A stretch of DNA of 64,000 bases, from NCBI GenBank assembly GCA_902729315.2, contig LR746279.1, positions 944,001 to 1,008,000 of the forward strand. Reading direction: 5' to 3'. This DNA comes from Spirodela intermedia (Eukaryota; Streptophyta; Magnoliopsida; Alismatales; Araceae). The notes under the pieces are model-generated. The model saw only the letters and a program-made list of their open reading frames with translations. It was not told where the DNA came from and did not search any database. This document shows positions 20,942 to 32,847 of this stretch, in pieces; within the stretch, counting starts at the first letter, position 1; each line of letters begins with the position of its first letter. Made by a program: the position numbers and the translations under genes.

Positions 20942-23726
20942 TCGAGGCTCAAGCCAGAAAATATGGATCAGCATGGGCTCCGGGTTTGACTTACGTAGAT
21001 AAATTAAATATTAAAGATATAAGAGTTAAATCATTCTCAAAGAAAACCAAATATTGATACACTATTTCAACATTGTCTTAAACCTGATGGCAGTGGACCC
21101 AATGATTATTATCTTTTACCATTATTGAAATTTTCTAGGCAGAGGATCCCTCATGAAATCAAAAGGTTGAAATAGTGTATCAATTAAAGTATTGGATCGT
21201 CAAAGCTTAAAGTCAATTAGCCAATGGGTGCATTTATATTACCATAGGTCTTGCTTATGGCACTCAATGTAGGATTGTGACAAACTTCTATGCATTTTAA
21301 GAGTAAGACGTCCAACTAGAGAATAACTAAAGGTGATATTATAGGGAGCTCCTGATTTACTAGATGAATAATAAGAAAATTCTAAAGAATAGTAGTAGCT
21401 ACCTCAAAATAAAAAAGGGTGCAAATAAACGAAAGAAGGAGAAAGGTGACACCTTTGGATAAATTGATTTGAGTTCTTGGGCAATTGGGCAAGAACTTAC
21501 AATTATCCTAGATCTAAGGCATTTGAATTTGATTCTCTCTGATATCTTCCCTCTCTTCCTTTATCTTACTTATTCAAGACATTGTTCTTATTTTTTATAT
21601 TAAATAGGCCCCAATTTCATTAGGAAGCTGGAGCCTTATCATTTGGTATTAGAGCTATTTCTGGCCATTCCTATATGGTTAAAGGGCTCACTGTTGAGAG
21701 GATGAAATCCATTGAGGTGGATATTGAGATGCTCAAAAAGGAGAGCAAAAGGCATAAAATAAATCTGACAACAATTAACTCAACAACTGGCGACATTGAT
21801 GACACACATAAAAGAAAATCAAGGAGATTGGACACGAATACAACCTGCATTTAAGCCTCTTCAAAATCAAAAGCAAAAGGTGGAAAATTATAAGCCAACT
21901 TGTAGATCAGATCTATCAACCTTCAGTGGAGAGGTATTTTTGTAATTCCTCTTTTTAGTAATTGATATTTCTAAAGTTTTTTGACCTATCAAAAATCTGA
22001 AAAACAAAATTTTTAGTTTTCCTTGTGACCAAACTCAAAATCTTTCTTGTGACTAATATATTAGTGATCCACTAGAAACCCAGATGGATGGTTACATAGA
22101 GCATAGATGTATTTTGGCATAAATCAAACACCAAAATCAGATTATTTAGAATTGATAATGCTTAGCATGGAGGGAGATGCATTGGATTGATATTTATGGA
22201 TGGAAGATCATTTTAAATTTCAAATTTTTTCTGATTTTAAAATAAATTTTAGTAGTTAATTTGGATCATCAACTTCTAATAGTATATATCATTGACTTTT
22301 GAACTTAAAGCATGATGGTTCAGTCTTGGTGTACCTATCAAAATTTAAAAGACTCTCAACTTATCTTCTCAATATACCAATGAAAATATTAGAATATACC
22401 TATTTGAATGGACTTTGAGATCCAATCTAGATTATTAAGGTCTAAATTGATTAGTTTAAGAGATATTATGGACACTTTGGTTCAAGCCAAAGCACACTTA
22501 CATGCTCTACGACAAACTTAGAAGCAAGAACAACCAAAGTAACAAAGGTTTAGTTTGGCCTCTTATAATCCCCAAATAAAGAATCATTGTGGCATCTACT
22601 CTTGACAATGATCATATAAATTGATGTAAGATTCATCTTTCATCAATTCTTGTCCTTGGTAAGAAATTGAAATCGACACAAAATGATAAGAAATAAGTAA
22701 AAAATAGAGGAAATTACAAAAAAATAAGAATAAAGGACTCTGATTTCACTATAGTGAATAATCTAGGCATGGACATAGATGCAAAGGAGACCTTAATATC
22801 CTTATTGTATAGAAGGAAGAGAAAATCCAAGAAGACTTACAAGAAGAAAACTAGGCCCAATAGAGTATTGTCTACAAGAGGAAGTTACTTTGTTCATAAT
22901 ATATGTTTCCTTGAATTCTATCATGGGCTTGACCTGACATAGTACTATGAAAGTAAGAAGAGCATTGTAAGATAAAGATGTTGCAATCCTTATTAACACT
23001 AGTGTTATCCATAATTTTTTGTGTCATAAATTGTTGAAAGAATTGTCCTTATGAGTCAACGAATTCTATAACTATGACATAGTAATTGATAATGACCATA
23101 TTGTACAAGAAAATGAGTTATGTTACAATATTCCATTGAATTTTCAACACTTCTTATCTTTGGATCTCAGCAACATTGATGTTATTCTAGGGATGCAATG
23201 GCTAATGACTCTAAGGTGGATACATTCACATTATGGACATTTGATCATGAAGTTCGTGATCAAAATGCCATTCATATTGTCAAAGGAGATACAAGTTTGA
23301 TCAAAATAAGTATATCCTTAAAGACTACTAAGCATGAATTAAAGAAGGGTCATGTGACTATGATCAAAGGGAATTAAACCAACTTTCAAGAAAAATATAT
23401 GACTATGATTTATCACAAAAAATCAAAGATTAAAGTCAATTATAGGAAAGATTTCCTTAAGTCTTCGAACCATGTCCAAGGCTTACTCCTAATTGAGAAG
23501 TTGATCATTCTATCAATCTTATTATTGGAACTCAACCAATAAATTTACAACTATATTAGTACTCACAAATTCAGAAAAATGAGATAGAAAGACATATCGA
23601 AGAACTATGTGCAACATGTATCATTTAGTCTTCTAACAACCCATATGCTAGTCTAATATTAGTAGTTAAGAAAAAAGATAAAAGTTAGTGACTTTACATT
23701 GGTTATAGAGCTTTTAACAAGGTCAC

Positions 23727-25304
23727 TGATAAGTTTTCATTATCATGAGTTAATAATTAGTAAATAATATAGTTTTAGCCTTAACTCATGATAAATAGAC
23801 TTATATTTGTGTTAACGTGTGAAAATGGTTTTCAATTGATTAACGTGATTTTTTGGGTAATTATGTGATTTTATAGGAATTTATATGATTTTTACAATCT
23901 TACTTTTGAGATAAATGAAGAAAAAAAATAAAAATAAAAAAAAGATAAAATGGGGGGGACCCGCCGGGGCCGCAAGGGGGTTAGAAGCACAGTCAAGGAG
24001 TAGCCGCGAGCAAGGGCTCGAGCGGCTTAGACCGATAGGGGCATGTGTGCACCACCCCCCTTCCATGTCACCAGTGGCCAGCTGGCTGTGGGGCAAGGAG
24101 TGGTCGTACACGCGCGAAAAAGGGACTTGATCAGAAATGTAATATTACTATATATTCACTAGAAACTTTGGTACACAATCGATGTCGGACTAAACCTGCG
24201 TCACCTTCCCCAGAAAGGGACAGGCAACCGGCGTGGGTTCGAATCCTCCTAGAGCCAAAACTCATATCTTTATCTGATTATCACGACTTTCCTACAGATC
24301 GCCGGTGAAGGATTAAGCAACTAAAATCGCTGGATCATCGGCGAAAATCTTGTCAACACGATTCGTAGAGCATTGTTACTAAAATTGCTGAATGATTTGC
24401 GATAAAAGGATTGCAAATCTATCAAGTAAATCATCTCCGATTGATCGACGAATAAGCCATCGTCGGGAAGAGGACGATCTGCCGAGAGACGAGTCGCCAC
24501 CTCCTGAGAGCATATCAGATGCGATGAAGAGCCTCCTCTTGCTGCGTGGACTTGAGGATGAAGCTCCCTAACATATGCCCCACCTCCATCCAGCTCCTCT
24601 CCGTCGGGTGACAGCCGCCGGAGACGATTTGACGACCCATTTTATTGATCTCTAGACTTCGTAAGGAGATTTAGAGATTACCTACATCGTCCTTATCCAA
24701 GGAGAGCCTTCGAGGCCGTGGACACTACACGACTATCCTCCCGAACACTCAAGATTCCGGTGCATTGCCAATGCATCGCCGCCGCGATGCCGGAACTCTA
24801 TTTTCCTACTTTCAATTTACTTTACGCTTTATTTAGTGATAATTTGTGTGATTTTAATTTACCAAAATATATTTCATTTAATTACGATTCTTCTAGCTTT
24901 TATAGATCTTAATTTGATCAATTAAATTGTCTGTAATTGCTTACGTAAGAATCATCGGGCGGAACTCTATTTCCGTCTGATTCGCGTTCGCCAGGTGCTG
25001 ATGTCATCTTGACGTCTGCACCCTTATTTCCCTTTTTTGTAATTTTTAAATATATTTGTTTTTTATTTACTAGTATACAATTCATAGAAAATAGTATTCT
25101 TTGAGAAAAATTCTGAATAATTATCAGATATTATATTACATCCTTGTGATCGACCTGGAAAATTACCACTATTTTTGGAAGTTTTATTAAATCATACTTG
25201 ATATATTTGTTCAGAAATACTTCTAAATATCTGAAAATTCATATTTTTTAGTTTTATAAATTTTAAATTTACGTGATTTACTATACAACGACTGAGTCAC
25301 ATCA
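23727..25304 (+). repeat. 5' LTR of element 1 (1578 bp)
   Basis: AT-rich ends flank a GC-rich centre. The LTR contains GGTTCGAATCC at 24236-24246, a perfect pol III B-box-like string, and a GC-rich block near 24480-24650 found in all family members. Confidence 0.85.
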
Positions 25305-25520
25305 AATTTTGATGCCGTTCCTGACGATGTATTGTATAATATTTAGTATTTTTCTATTTTTCTCTTAGAGTACACAAAAAAGAAAAAACTCTTGTTTTAT
25401 TTTCTTCTTGCCAATTTTTTTTTTAGAAAAAGGGAACGAAAAGAAGCAAGGCAAGGATTGAAGTATACTGAAGGAGGGTAACAATTACTAAACTTTTCCT
25501 TCGAATTTATTGATTTTTTT

Positions 25521-26504
25521 ATGTATGGTAGAAGATCCTTGTATCCAAGGCTAGAAAATCCTTTCATTATTTCATTCAAAACTAAAAATCCGAAAGAAAA
25601 ATTAATTTTGATGGATCCTGAAGGAAGTACAGGTCAAACTAAGAGCAATCCTATGGCCATGAAAAATCATTATATCCTTTATTCATTTCAAAAAGCATCT
25701 AATATTAGAGACCCATTAGCACCCACTATTAAATTCGAAATAAATTCAGGAATTTTTCAAATGCTCCCTAATTTTCATGGATTGCCTTTAGAGGAACCTC
25801 ATCAGCACTTAAAAAAATTTCATATGATCTGTGATTTAGTTAATCTCCCTCAAGTTACACTGGAAATTATTAAGATGAAATTATTTCCTCATACACTTAG
25901 GGACAAAGCTAGTCATTGGCTATCCACATTAGATAGATAATTAACTAGTTAGAAAAACATAGAATAGGTCTTTCTTCAAAAATTTTATCCCTTAGGAAAA
26001 ACTCAAAATATGAGAAAACATATATGGAATTTTTCTCAAAGACCAGGAGAAATTTTACATGAGACATGGAAAACATTCAAAGATTTACTTAGAAAGTGTC
26101 CTCATCATGCTATACCCAAGTGGCAGCTCAATAGAATTTTTTATGATGGATTATTAGAACAACATAGAAATATGGTTGATTCTATATGTGGAGGAGCTCT
26201 TATGGAGAAAATCCCTGATGAGATTTACAATCTTTATGAGAATTTAAGTGAAAATTCTAGAGATCAAGCCTCTTTTGAATTATATGACAGGGATAAGAAG
26301 AGAGAAATTTATGAATTGCATCATAATGATGATTCTAAATTTAGAAATGAGGTTAATCAGATTAATCAAAGATTAGAAAAACTTGATTTACTTATTGAGA
26401 ATATTAGAAAGCCTCATAACCTTCAATTGAATGTATATAATGCTTGTCCTATGTATAGTGAAAATGATTATTTCGAATTTCAATATCATCCTAAGCAAGA
26501 ATAA
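25521..26504 (+). pseudogene. Gag of element 1, broken by stop codons
   Basis: One frame carries MDPEGSTGQ, PNFHGLPLEEPHQHLKKFHM, then WKTFKDLLRKCPHH and GGALMEKIPDEIYNLYEN, the hallmark order of Tat/Athila-type gag (Retrotrans_gag). Three in-frame stops lie between 25938 and about 25968, so the protein cannot be made whole. The same frame continues, with further stops, through a Gln/Met-rich segment (about 26720-26900) into the acidic ORF at 27078. Element 2 has a close relative of this gag on the other strand. Confidence 0.85.
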
Positions 26505-27077
26505 GTGTAGGTACCCTATGATTTTAGTAAAAATAGGGAATATTTTTCTAATTCTTATAATCCTAATTAGGGGAATAATTTTTCGTGGAGAAACCTAAAT
26601 AATATTCAAAATCTAGAAGCACTTAGATCCAATTCAAATTTTAAATTTTGTTCAAAATAAGAACACAAATTTCAGAAAAATCAGCCCTCTCAAATCCAAC
26701 CTGATGCTATTGAAATGATACAACAAATGAGCCAAATGATGTAACAAACTATGAATCAAATGATGTTGCACCAAAAACAAATTATAGAGGCTTTTGAGAA
26801 TAGGAGAGAAGAGGGACAACCACCTAGTCAGCCCATAGAAAATTCAGGAAACTGTCCAATAGTAGGATTTCAGCAAGGAGAGTCTAGTTGGATAAATTTA
26901 GAAAAAAATCTATAAAATGAAAATTTTAGGACAGTGAATACATTGAGTGAGAATATTTTACCTGATCCTTATTTCCAATTATGAGAAGAAATCGATGAGT
27001 CATTAGAAGTAAATGAGAATATTAAGGCTGAAAATATAGTAGTAAAAAATTTAAATAAAATTATTTATTACTCATAA

Positions 27078-27605
27078 TTGATGAATGAATATAGTGAGGA
27101 CGATGAGGAGAAAGAGCCCTTAGATGAAGAAACAGCAGCTGATCATGGAAGAATAATCCAAATTTTAGTAGAAGGGAGTAAGGACAAAAATAAAGAAAAA
27201 TATATTTCAGGTGAGGAAAAATCAATTGACTTGGGAGATGTAGGAGACGAAATTAATAAATCTAATCATAATTTTGCAGCCATGGATGTTGATAGTGAGG
27301 ATGATGATATATATCATATACCGAAATTAAAAGATAGCTCTTGGGGAGATGAAGAATTTGATGAGTTGAGAAATGAAAAGTTAGAAAAAGAGTTGATTCA
27401 ACTAATGGGGAGAAACGAAAACAATAGATATGAATATAGAGATAATTTTGGAGGAGAAAATTTGAATTTTACTGAATTCATTAGATCTAAGATTAAAGAA
27501 GACAATCTTTACATCCTTCAAAATCCACAGCCCATTAGAATTACTTCTAAGCTTGAAATATTTCACTCTTGCAAAGTGAACAAATATGTATGGAAGATAA
27601 AATAG
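27078..27605 (+). CDS. Acidic 175-aa ORF downstream of gag in element 1, function unknown
   Basis: This ORF shares the reading frame of gag and sits where protease and pol should be. It is rich in Asp, Glu, Lys and Asn (for example EYSEDDEEKEPLDEE and DVDSEDDDIYHIPKLKD) and ends in a more basic stretch (FHSCKVNKYVWKIK). I see no protease DTG, RT or integrase motif and recognise no family. It could be an extended gag C-terminus or captured sequence. A second decayed frame downstream (from about 27620, KEHIKKWVSGRIRDINLDEK) may belong to the same lost coding region. The 175-codon length free of stops is notable next to the broken gag. Confidence 0.45.
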   Translation: MMNEYSEDDEEKEPLDEETAADHGRIIQILVEGSKDKNKEKYISGEEKSIDLGDVGDEINKSNHNFAAMDVDSEDDDIYHIPKLKDSSWGDEEFDELRNEKLEKELIQLMGRNENNRYEYRDNFGGENLNFTEFIRSKIKEDNLYILQNPQPIRITSKLEIFHSCKVNKYVWKIK

Positions 27606-29593
27606 AGTAGGGAAAGATTATGCAGATAAAAGAACACATTAAGAAATGGGTGAGTGGAAGAATTAGAGATATTAATTTAGATGAAAAAATTCTAGATTGG
27701 GTAAGAGCTAATTTGAAAATTATATGGCCTGATCATATTTTATAGTCTATTAATAGAAAGTATTTATTAATGAATGAGAGCCTTACAAAATAAGATAGAA
27801 ATGAGGAAAGATTCTTTTCAAAATGGAAATATTATTTTTGGGAAAATTTTGTTAACTTCCATTTTGTTTTGGCTGAAAGTATGTCAAGGTATATATATGA
27901 AGTATATGAATTTATGCTAAATCTGAAAAAGAATATCATGAAACTTACCTTGGGATACAAATATATTTTGATGGCCATAGATCATCTTATATGATCTAAG
28001 AGCTGTCCAGCTGAAGACATTAAATTCAGCGCTGCATGGGAGGCAACCCATGGTTTTTTATTTCACTCTATTTGATTTTTTTTAAGCTCTGTTTTTCTTA
28101 GAATTTCGTAGTACTTGTTTCTGTATTTGTTTTTTTTGAAAAAGTGCAGAAGGAGTGTAAGATGAAGTGGAAAATTAAAAATAAGGTTGAGGTGATGTCT
28201 TTCTAAGCTTTATCATTTATGACAATATTTTTAATGCTTAACTTTGTATATATGCATGCTTCACTTGAAAATTATATTTTCTGCATATTCTATTTCGATT
28301 TTTTTGTGTCATTGAGGACAATGTCATTTTTAAGTTGGGGGGTGAAGTATTCATTATTAATTTATGCTATTGGACGATTAAGAACATGTGTTTGCATTAG
28401 AACAGAAATTGAAAAAATAAAAATAAAATATAATTTAGAAAAGCTACAATATCTATTTTCTGGTTTTCTGTCAGGAACAACAGATTGTCAAAAACAGCAG
28501 AGAAAAAAAACAGCCTGAAATTTGAAATTCTAGAGACCCTTTTCTCACATTTCAATCCCCTAGACATATATTACTGAAATTTGAAATTACAACTATAAAG
28601 AGGATAGTTTTGATTTATTTTTGACAAATTTATTGTTGCTAAAAATAGAACTGAAAATAGAAAATAGAACTGTCAGAACTATCTAATTTACAAATTTCTT
28701 ACATCATATTACATGTATGAAAAATTAAATCAATTAGATTGATTGATATCAAAAGATACTAGGAAGATTATTATTGAGTCAAAAGAATGATCTAGTAGCA
28801 TAAAATGTTAGAATACTCCTTGGATACATGATAGATAACATAGATTTGATTTTACAGATTTTCACTTCATGATCTTGATGGATAGTATTTACTTGATGTG
28901 AAAATTTGATTGATTATTTGAGTTTAATGGAGATTTTTGCACCTTGATCTATAGGACTTGTGAGGAGAAATCAATTATTTTGGAAAAAAAAAAAGAAAAG
29001 AGAGAGCAATGTGAAAAATCTAGAAACGAAGAGTACACATAGAGGGTGTGAGACATCATTCTCATTGTCGAAAATTGTGTATAGAAAAATACTTGCTGCA
29101 AAATAAGTGGATAAAGTGAAAGCCTTGAAAATTAAGAGTACACATGGAGGGTGTGAGACATCATTCTTATTGTCAAAATTTGTCTACAAGAAAAACTACT
29201 TATCCACTATATATATATAAATAAAAAAGAAAAGGAAGAAATATAGTGCAAACTTCAAAAATTAAGCCATAGAAAAAAGGAAATGTAGGATCAATATTAT
29301 TCTTAGATGATTATTGATAATTGGAACATCTTGTAAATATATCTATGAGTGAAGAAGTGATAAAGATGTGAATAAAAAAAGTGAAGTCTAGATTGTTATT
29401 CCAAGGAGTGCTTAAACATTTAAGTGCTTGACATCATTCTTAAGTACTTGATATAAGAGTCCAAAGTGTCTAAAGGTGCATCATTTCTAATTGTATTTTT
29501 TTTATGTATTGAAATATGATGTTTGAGATTTGTAAATTTTTATTTTCGTAATTCTATTACTAAGGGACTAGTAATGATTTAAGTTGGGGGGTG
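27606..29593 (+). other. 3' non-coding part of element 1
   Basis: It contains the box gctgcatgggaggcaaccca near 28031, an internal polypurine-like ttaagttggggggtg at 28331-28343, and two direct copies about 97 bp apart of a block around gtacacat-gagggtgtgagacatcatt (near 29032 and 29129). The same arrangement occurs inverted in element 2 (35200-36310), so it is a family feature. Confidence 0.7.
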
Positions 29594-30422
29594 TGATAAG
29601 TTTTCATTATCATGAGTTAATAATTAGTAAATAATATAGTTTTAGCCTTAACTCATGATAAATAGACTTATACTTATGTTAACGTGTGAAAAGTGGTTTT
29701 TAGTTGATTAATGTGAATTTTTGGGTAATTATGTGATTTTATAGAAATTTATATGATTTTTACAGTTTTACTTTTGAGATAAATGAAGAAAAAGAAATAA
29801 AAATAAAAATAAGACAAAATGGGAGGGACCCGTCGGGCCCGCAAGCGGGTCGGAAGCGCAGTTAGGGAGTAGCCACAAGCAGGGGCTTGAGCGGCTTGGA
29901 CCGATAGGGGCACATGTGCGCCACCCCCCTTCCATGTCACCAGTGGCCAGCCGGCTGTGGGGCAAGGAGTGGTCGTACATGCGCGAGAAAGGGATGATTA
30001 GAAATGTAATATTACTATATATTCACCAGAAACAATCGATGTGGGACTAAACCCGTGTCACCTTCCCCAGAAAGGGGCAGGCAACTAGTGCGGGTTCGAA
30101 TCCTCCTAGAGCCAAAACTCATATCTTTATCTGATTATCGCGACTTTCCTACAGATCGCCAGTGAAGGATTAAGCAACTAGAATCGTTGGATCATCGGCG
30201 AAAATCTCGTCAACACAATTCGCGGAGCATTGTTACTAAAATTGCTGAACGATTCGTGATAAAAGGATCGTAAATTCATCAAGTAAATCATCTCCGATTG
30301 ATCGACAAACAAGCCGTCGTCGGGAAGAGGACGATCCGCCGGGAGACGAGTTGCCACCTCCTAAGAGTATACCAGATGCGATGAAGAGCTTCCTCTTTCT
30401 GCGCGGACCTGAAGATGAAGCT
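29594..30422 (+). repeat. 3' LTR of element 1, left part
   Basis: It matches the first half of the 5' LTR and carries GGTTCGAATCC at 30093-30103. It is interrupted at AAGCT (30418-30422) by a solo LTR and continues at 32061-32847. Confidence 0.9.
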
Positions 30423-32055
30423 TGATAAGTCTCATTATCATGAGTTAATAATTAGTAAATAATATAGTTTTAGCCTTAACTCATGATAAATAGACTTATA
30501 TTTGTGTTAAAGTGTGAAAAGTGGTTTTTAGTTGATTAATGTGAATTTTTGGGTAATTATGTGATTTTACATGAATTTATATGATTTTTACAGTCTTACT
30601 TTTGAGATAAATAAAGAAAAATAAATAAAAATAAGACAAAATGAGGGAGGGACCCGCCGGCCAGCCGGGCCTACAAGCGGGTCGGAAGCTCAGTCGGGGA
30701 GTAGCCGCGAGTAGGGGCTCGAGCGGCTTGGACCGATAGGGGCACGTGTGCGCCACTCCCCTTCCACGTCACCGGTGGCTTGCCGGCTGTAGGGCAAGGA
30801 GTGGTCGTACACGCGAGAGAAGGGACTTTGCTTACAAAGCTAATATTACAATATATTCGCCCGAAAACTCGGCGCACAACCGATGTGGGACTAAACCCGC
30901 GTCACACCCTCCTCAAAGGCGGGCGACCGGCGCGGGTTTGAATCCTCCCAGAGTCAAAATTTATATATTTTTATCTGATTATCGCGACTTTCCTACAGAT
31001 CGCCGGTGAAGGATTAAGCAACGAGAATCGCTGGATCATCGGCGAAAATCTCGTCAACGCGATTCGCAGAGCATTGCTACTAAAATTGCTGAATGATTCG
31101 CGATAAAAGGATCGCGAATCCATCGAGTAAATCATCTCCGATTGATCGACGAACAAGCCGTCGTCGGGAAGAGGACGATCCGCCGGGAGACGAGTCGCCA
31201 CCTCCTGAGAGCGTACCAGATGCAATGAAGAGCCTCCTCTTGCTGCGCGGACCTGAGGATGAAGCTCCCTGACACGCGCCCCACCTCCATCCAGCTCCTC
31301 TCCGTCGGGTGACAGCCGCCAGAGAGCCGCAAAGTCGCCATTTTTCCGCTCCGCCGGGTGACAGCCACCGGAGACGACTCGACGACCCATTCCATTGATC
31401 TCTAGATTTTGAAAGGAGATCTAGAGATTGCCCACGTCGTCTTTGTCCAAGGAGAGCCTTCAAGGCCGTGGACACTGCACGACGATCCTCCCGAACGCTC
31501 AGGATTCTGGTGCATCGCCGACGCATCACCGTCACGACGCCGGAACTCTGTTTTCCTGCTTTCAACTTACTTTACGCTTCATTTAGTGATATTTTTTGTG
31601 ATTTTAATTTACCAAAATATACTTTGTTCTATTACGATTCTTCCGGCTTTTACAGATCTTAATTTGATTAATTAAATCGTCTATAATCACTTACGTAAGA
31701 ATCGCCAGGCGGAACTCTGTTTCCGCCCGATTCGCGTTCGCCGGGCACTGACATCATCCTGACGTCTGCACCCTTATTTCCCTTTTTTTGTGAATTTTAA
31801 ATATATTTCCATTTTATTTCCTAGTGTAAAATTCATAGAAAATCGTATTCATTGAGAAAAATTCTGAATAATTACCAGATATTATATTACATCTCTGTGA
31901 TTGACTTGGAAAATTACCGCTATTTTTGGAAGTTTTATTGAATTATAATTGATATATTTGTTCAGAAATACTTCTAAATATCCAAAAATTCGTATTTTCT
32001 AGTTTTATAAATTTTAGATTTGCGTGATTTAATATACAACGATTGAGTCACGTCA
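30423..32055 (+). mobile_element. Solo LTR of the same family nested in the element 1 3' LTR
   Basis: A complete LTR (1633 bp, TGATAAGTCTC..CGTCA) is flanked by perfect 5-bp duplications AAGCT at 30418-30422 and 32056-32060. Removing it and one AAGCT restores the normal LTR order (gatgaagct followed by tcctgaca). No internal region is left, as expected after LTR-LTR recombination. The perfect duplication and GC-richer, less decayed sequence suggest it is the youngest insertion here. Confidence 0.93.
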
Positions 32056-32060
32056 AAGCT

Positions 32061-32847
32061 TCCTGACATACGTCCCACCTCCATCCAGCTCTTCTCTGTT
32101 GGGTGACAGTCGCCAGAGAGCCGCAAAGTCGCCGTTTTTCTGCTCCGCTAGGTGACAGCCGCCAAAGACGATTCGACGACTTATTTCATTGATCTCTAGA
32201 CTTTGCAAGGAGATCTAGAGATTGCCCACATCGTCCTTGTCCAAGGAGAGCCTTTGAGGCCGTGGACACTACACGACTATCCTCCTGAACGCTCAAGATT
32301 CTAGTGCATTGCCGACGCATCGCCGCCGCGATGCCGGAACTCTATCTTCCTACTTTCAACTTACTTTACGCTTCATTTAGTGATAATTTGTGTGATTTTA
32401 ATTTACTAAAATATACTTTGTTTAATTACGATTCTTCCGGCTTTTATAGATCTTAATTTGATCAATTAAATCGTCTATAATTGCTTATGTAAGAATCGTC
32501 GGGCGTAACTCTATTTCCATCCGATTCGCGTTCGCCGGGTGCTGACATCATCCTGACATCTGCACCCTTATTTCCCTTTTTTGTGAATTTTAAATATATT
32601 TTTTTTTCATTTACTAGTATAAAATTTATAGAAAATAGTATTCTTTGAGGAAAATTCTGAATAATTATCAGATATTATATTACATCCCTATGATCGACCT
32701 GGAAAATTACCACTATTTTTGGAAGTTTTATTAAATCATACTTGATATATTTGTTTAGAAATACTTCTAAATATCTAAAAATTTGTATTTTCTAGTTTTA
32801 TCAATTTTAAATTTACGTGATTTACTATACAAAGATGAGTCACATCA
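32061..32847 (+). repeat. 3' LTR of element 1, right part
   Basis: It continues the LTR from the point of the solo-LTR insertion and ends in cacatca. Chromovirus RT sequence follows. Confidence 0.9.

Larger units (their letters stand above)
23727..32847 (+). mobile_element. Element 1: gag-only gypsy element inserted in the chromovirus
   Basis: 5' LTR 23727-25304; 3' LTR 29594-30422 plus 32061-32847 (interrupted by a solo LTR). Both LTRs start TGATAAGTTTTC and end in TCA. Flanks are GTCAC (23722-23726) and ATCAC (32848-32852), a 5-bp target duplication with one mismatch, and chromovirus RT reading resumes right after. A primer-site-like ttttgatgccgttcctg (about 25307) resembles the tRNA-Asp site of Tat/Athila elements. 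A polypurine motif gttggggggtg lies directly before the 3' LTR. No protease, RT, RNase H or integrase sequence is present, so the element is non-autonomous. Confidence 0.85.

Noticed and set aside
24200-24260. tRNA gene, because of GGTTCGAATCC
   Set aside because: No acceptor stem, no clear A-box and no anticodon arm. At most a tRNA-derived piece of the LTR.
23881-24308. Several short frames within the gypsy LTR (also near 29750, 30700 and 31400)
   Set aside because: They recur only with the LTR and resemble no protein. The one shared antisense frame is reported as a finding only.
29030-29170. CRISPR-like spaced repeats
   Set aside because: Only two copies about 97 bp apart within a retrotransposon 3' region of a plant genome.
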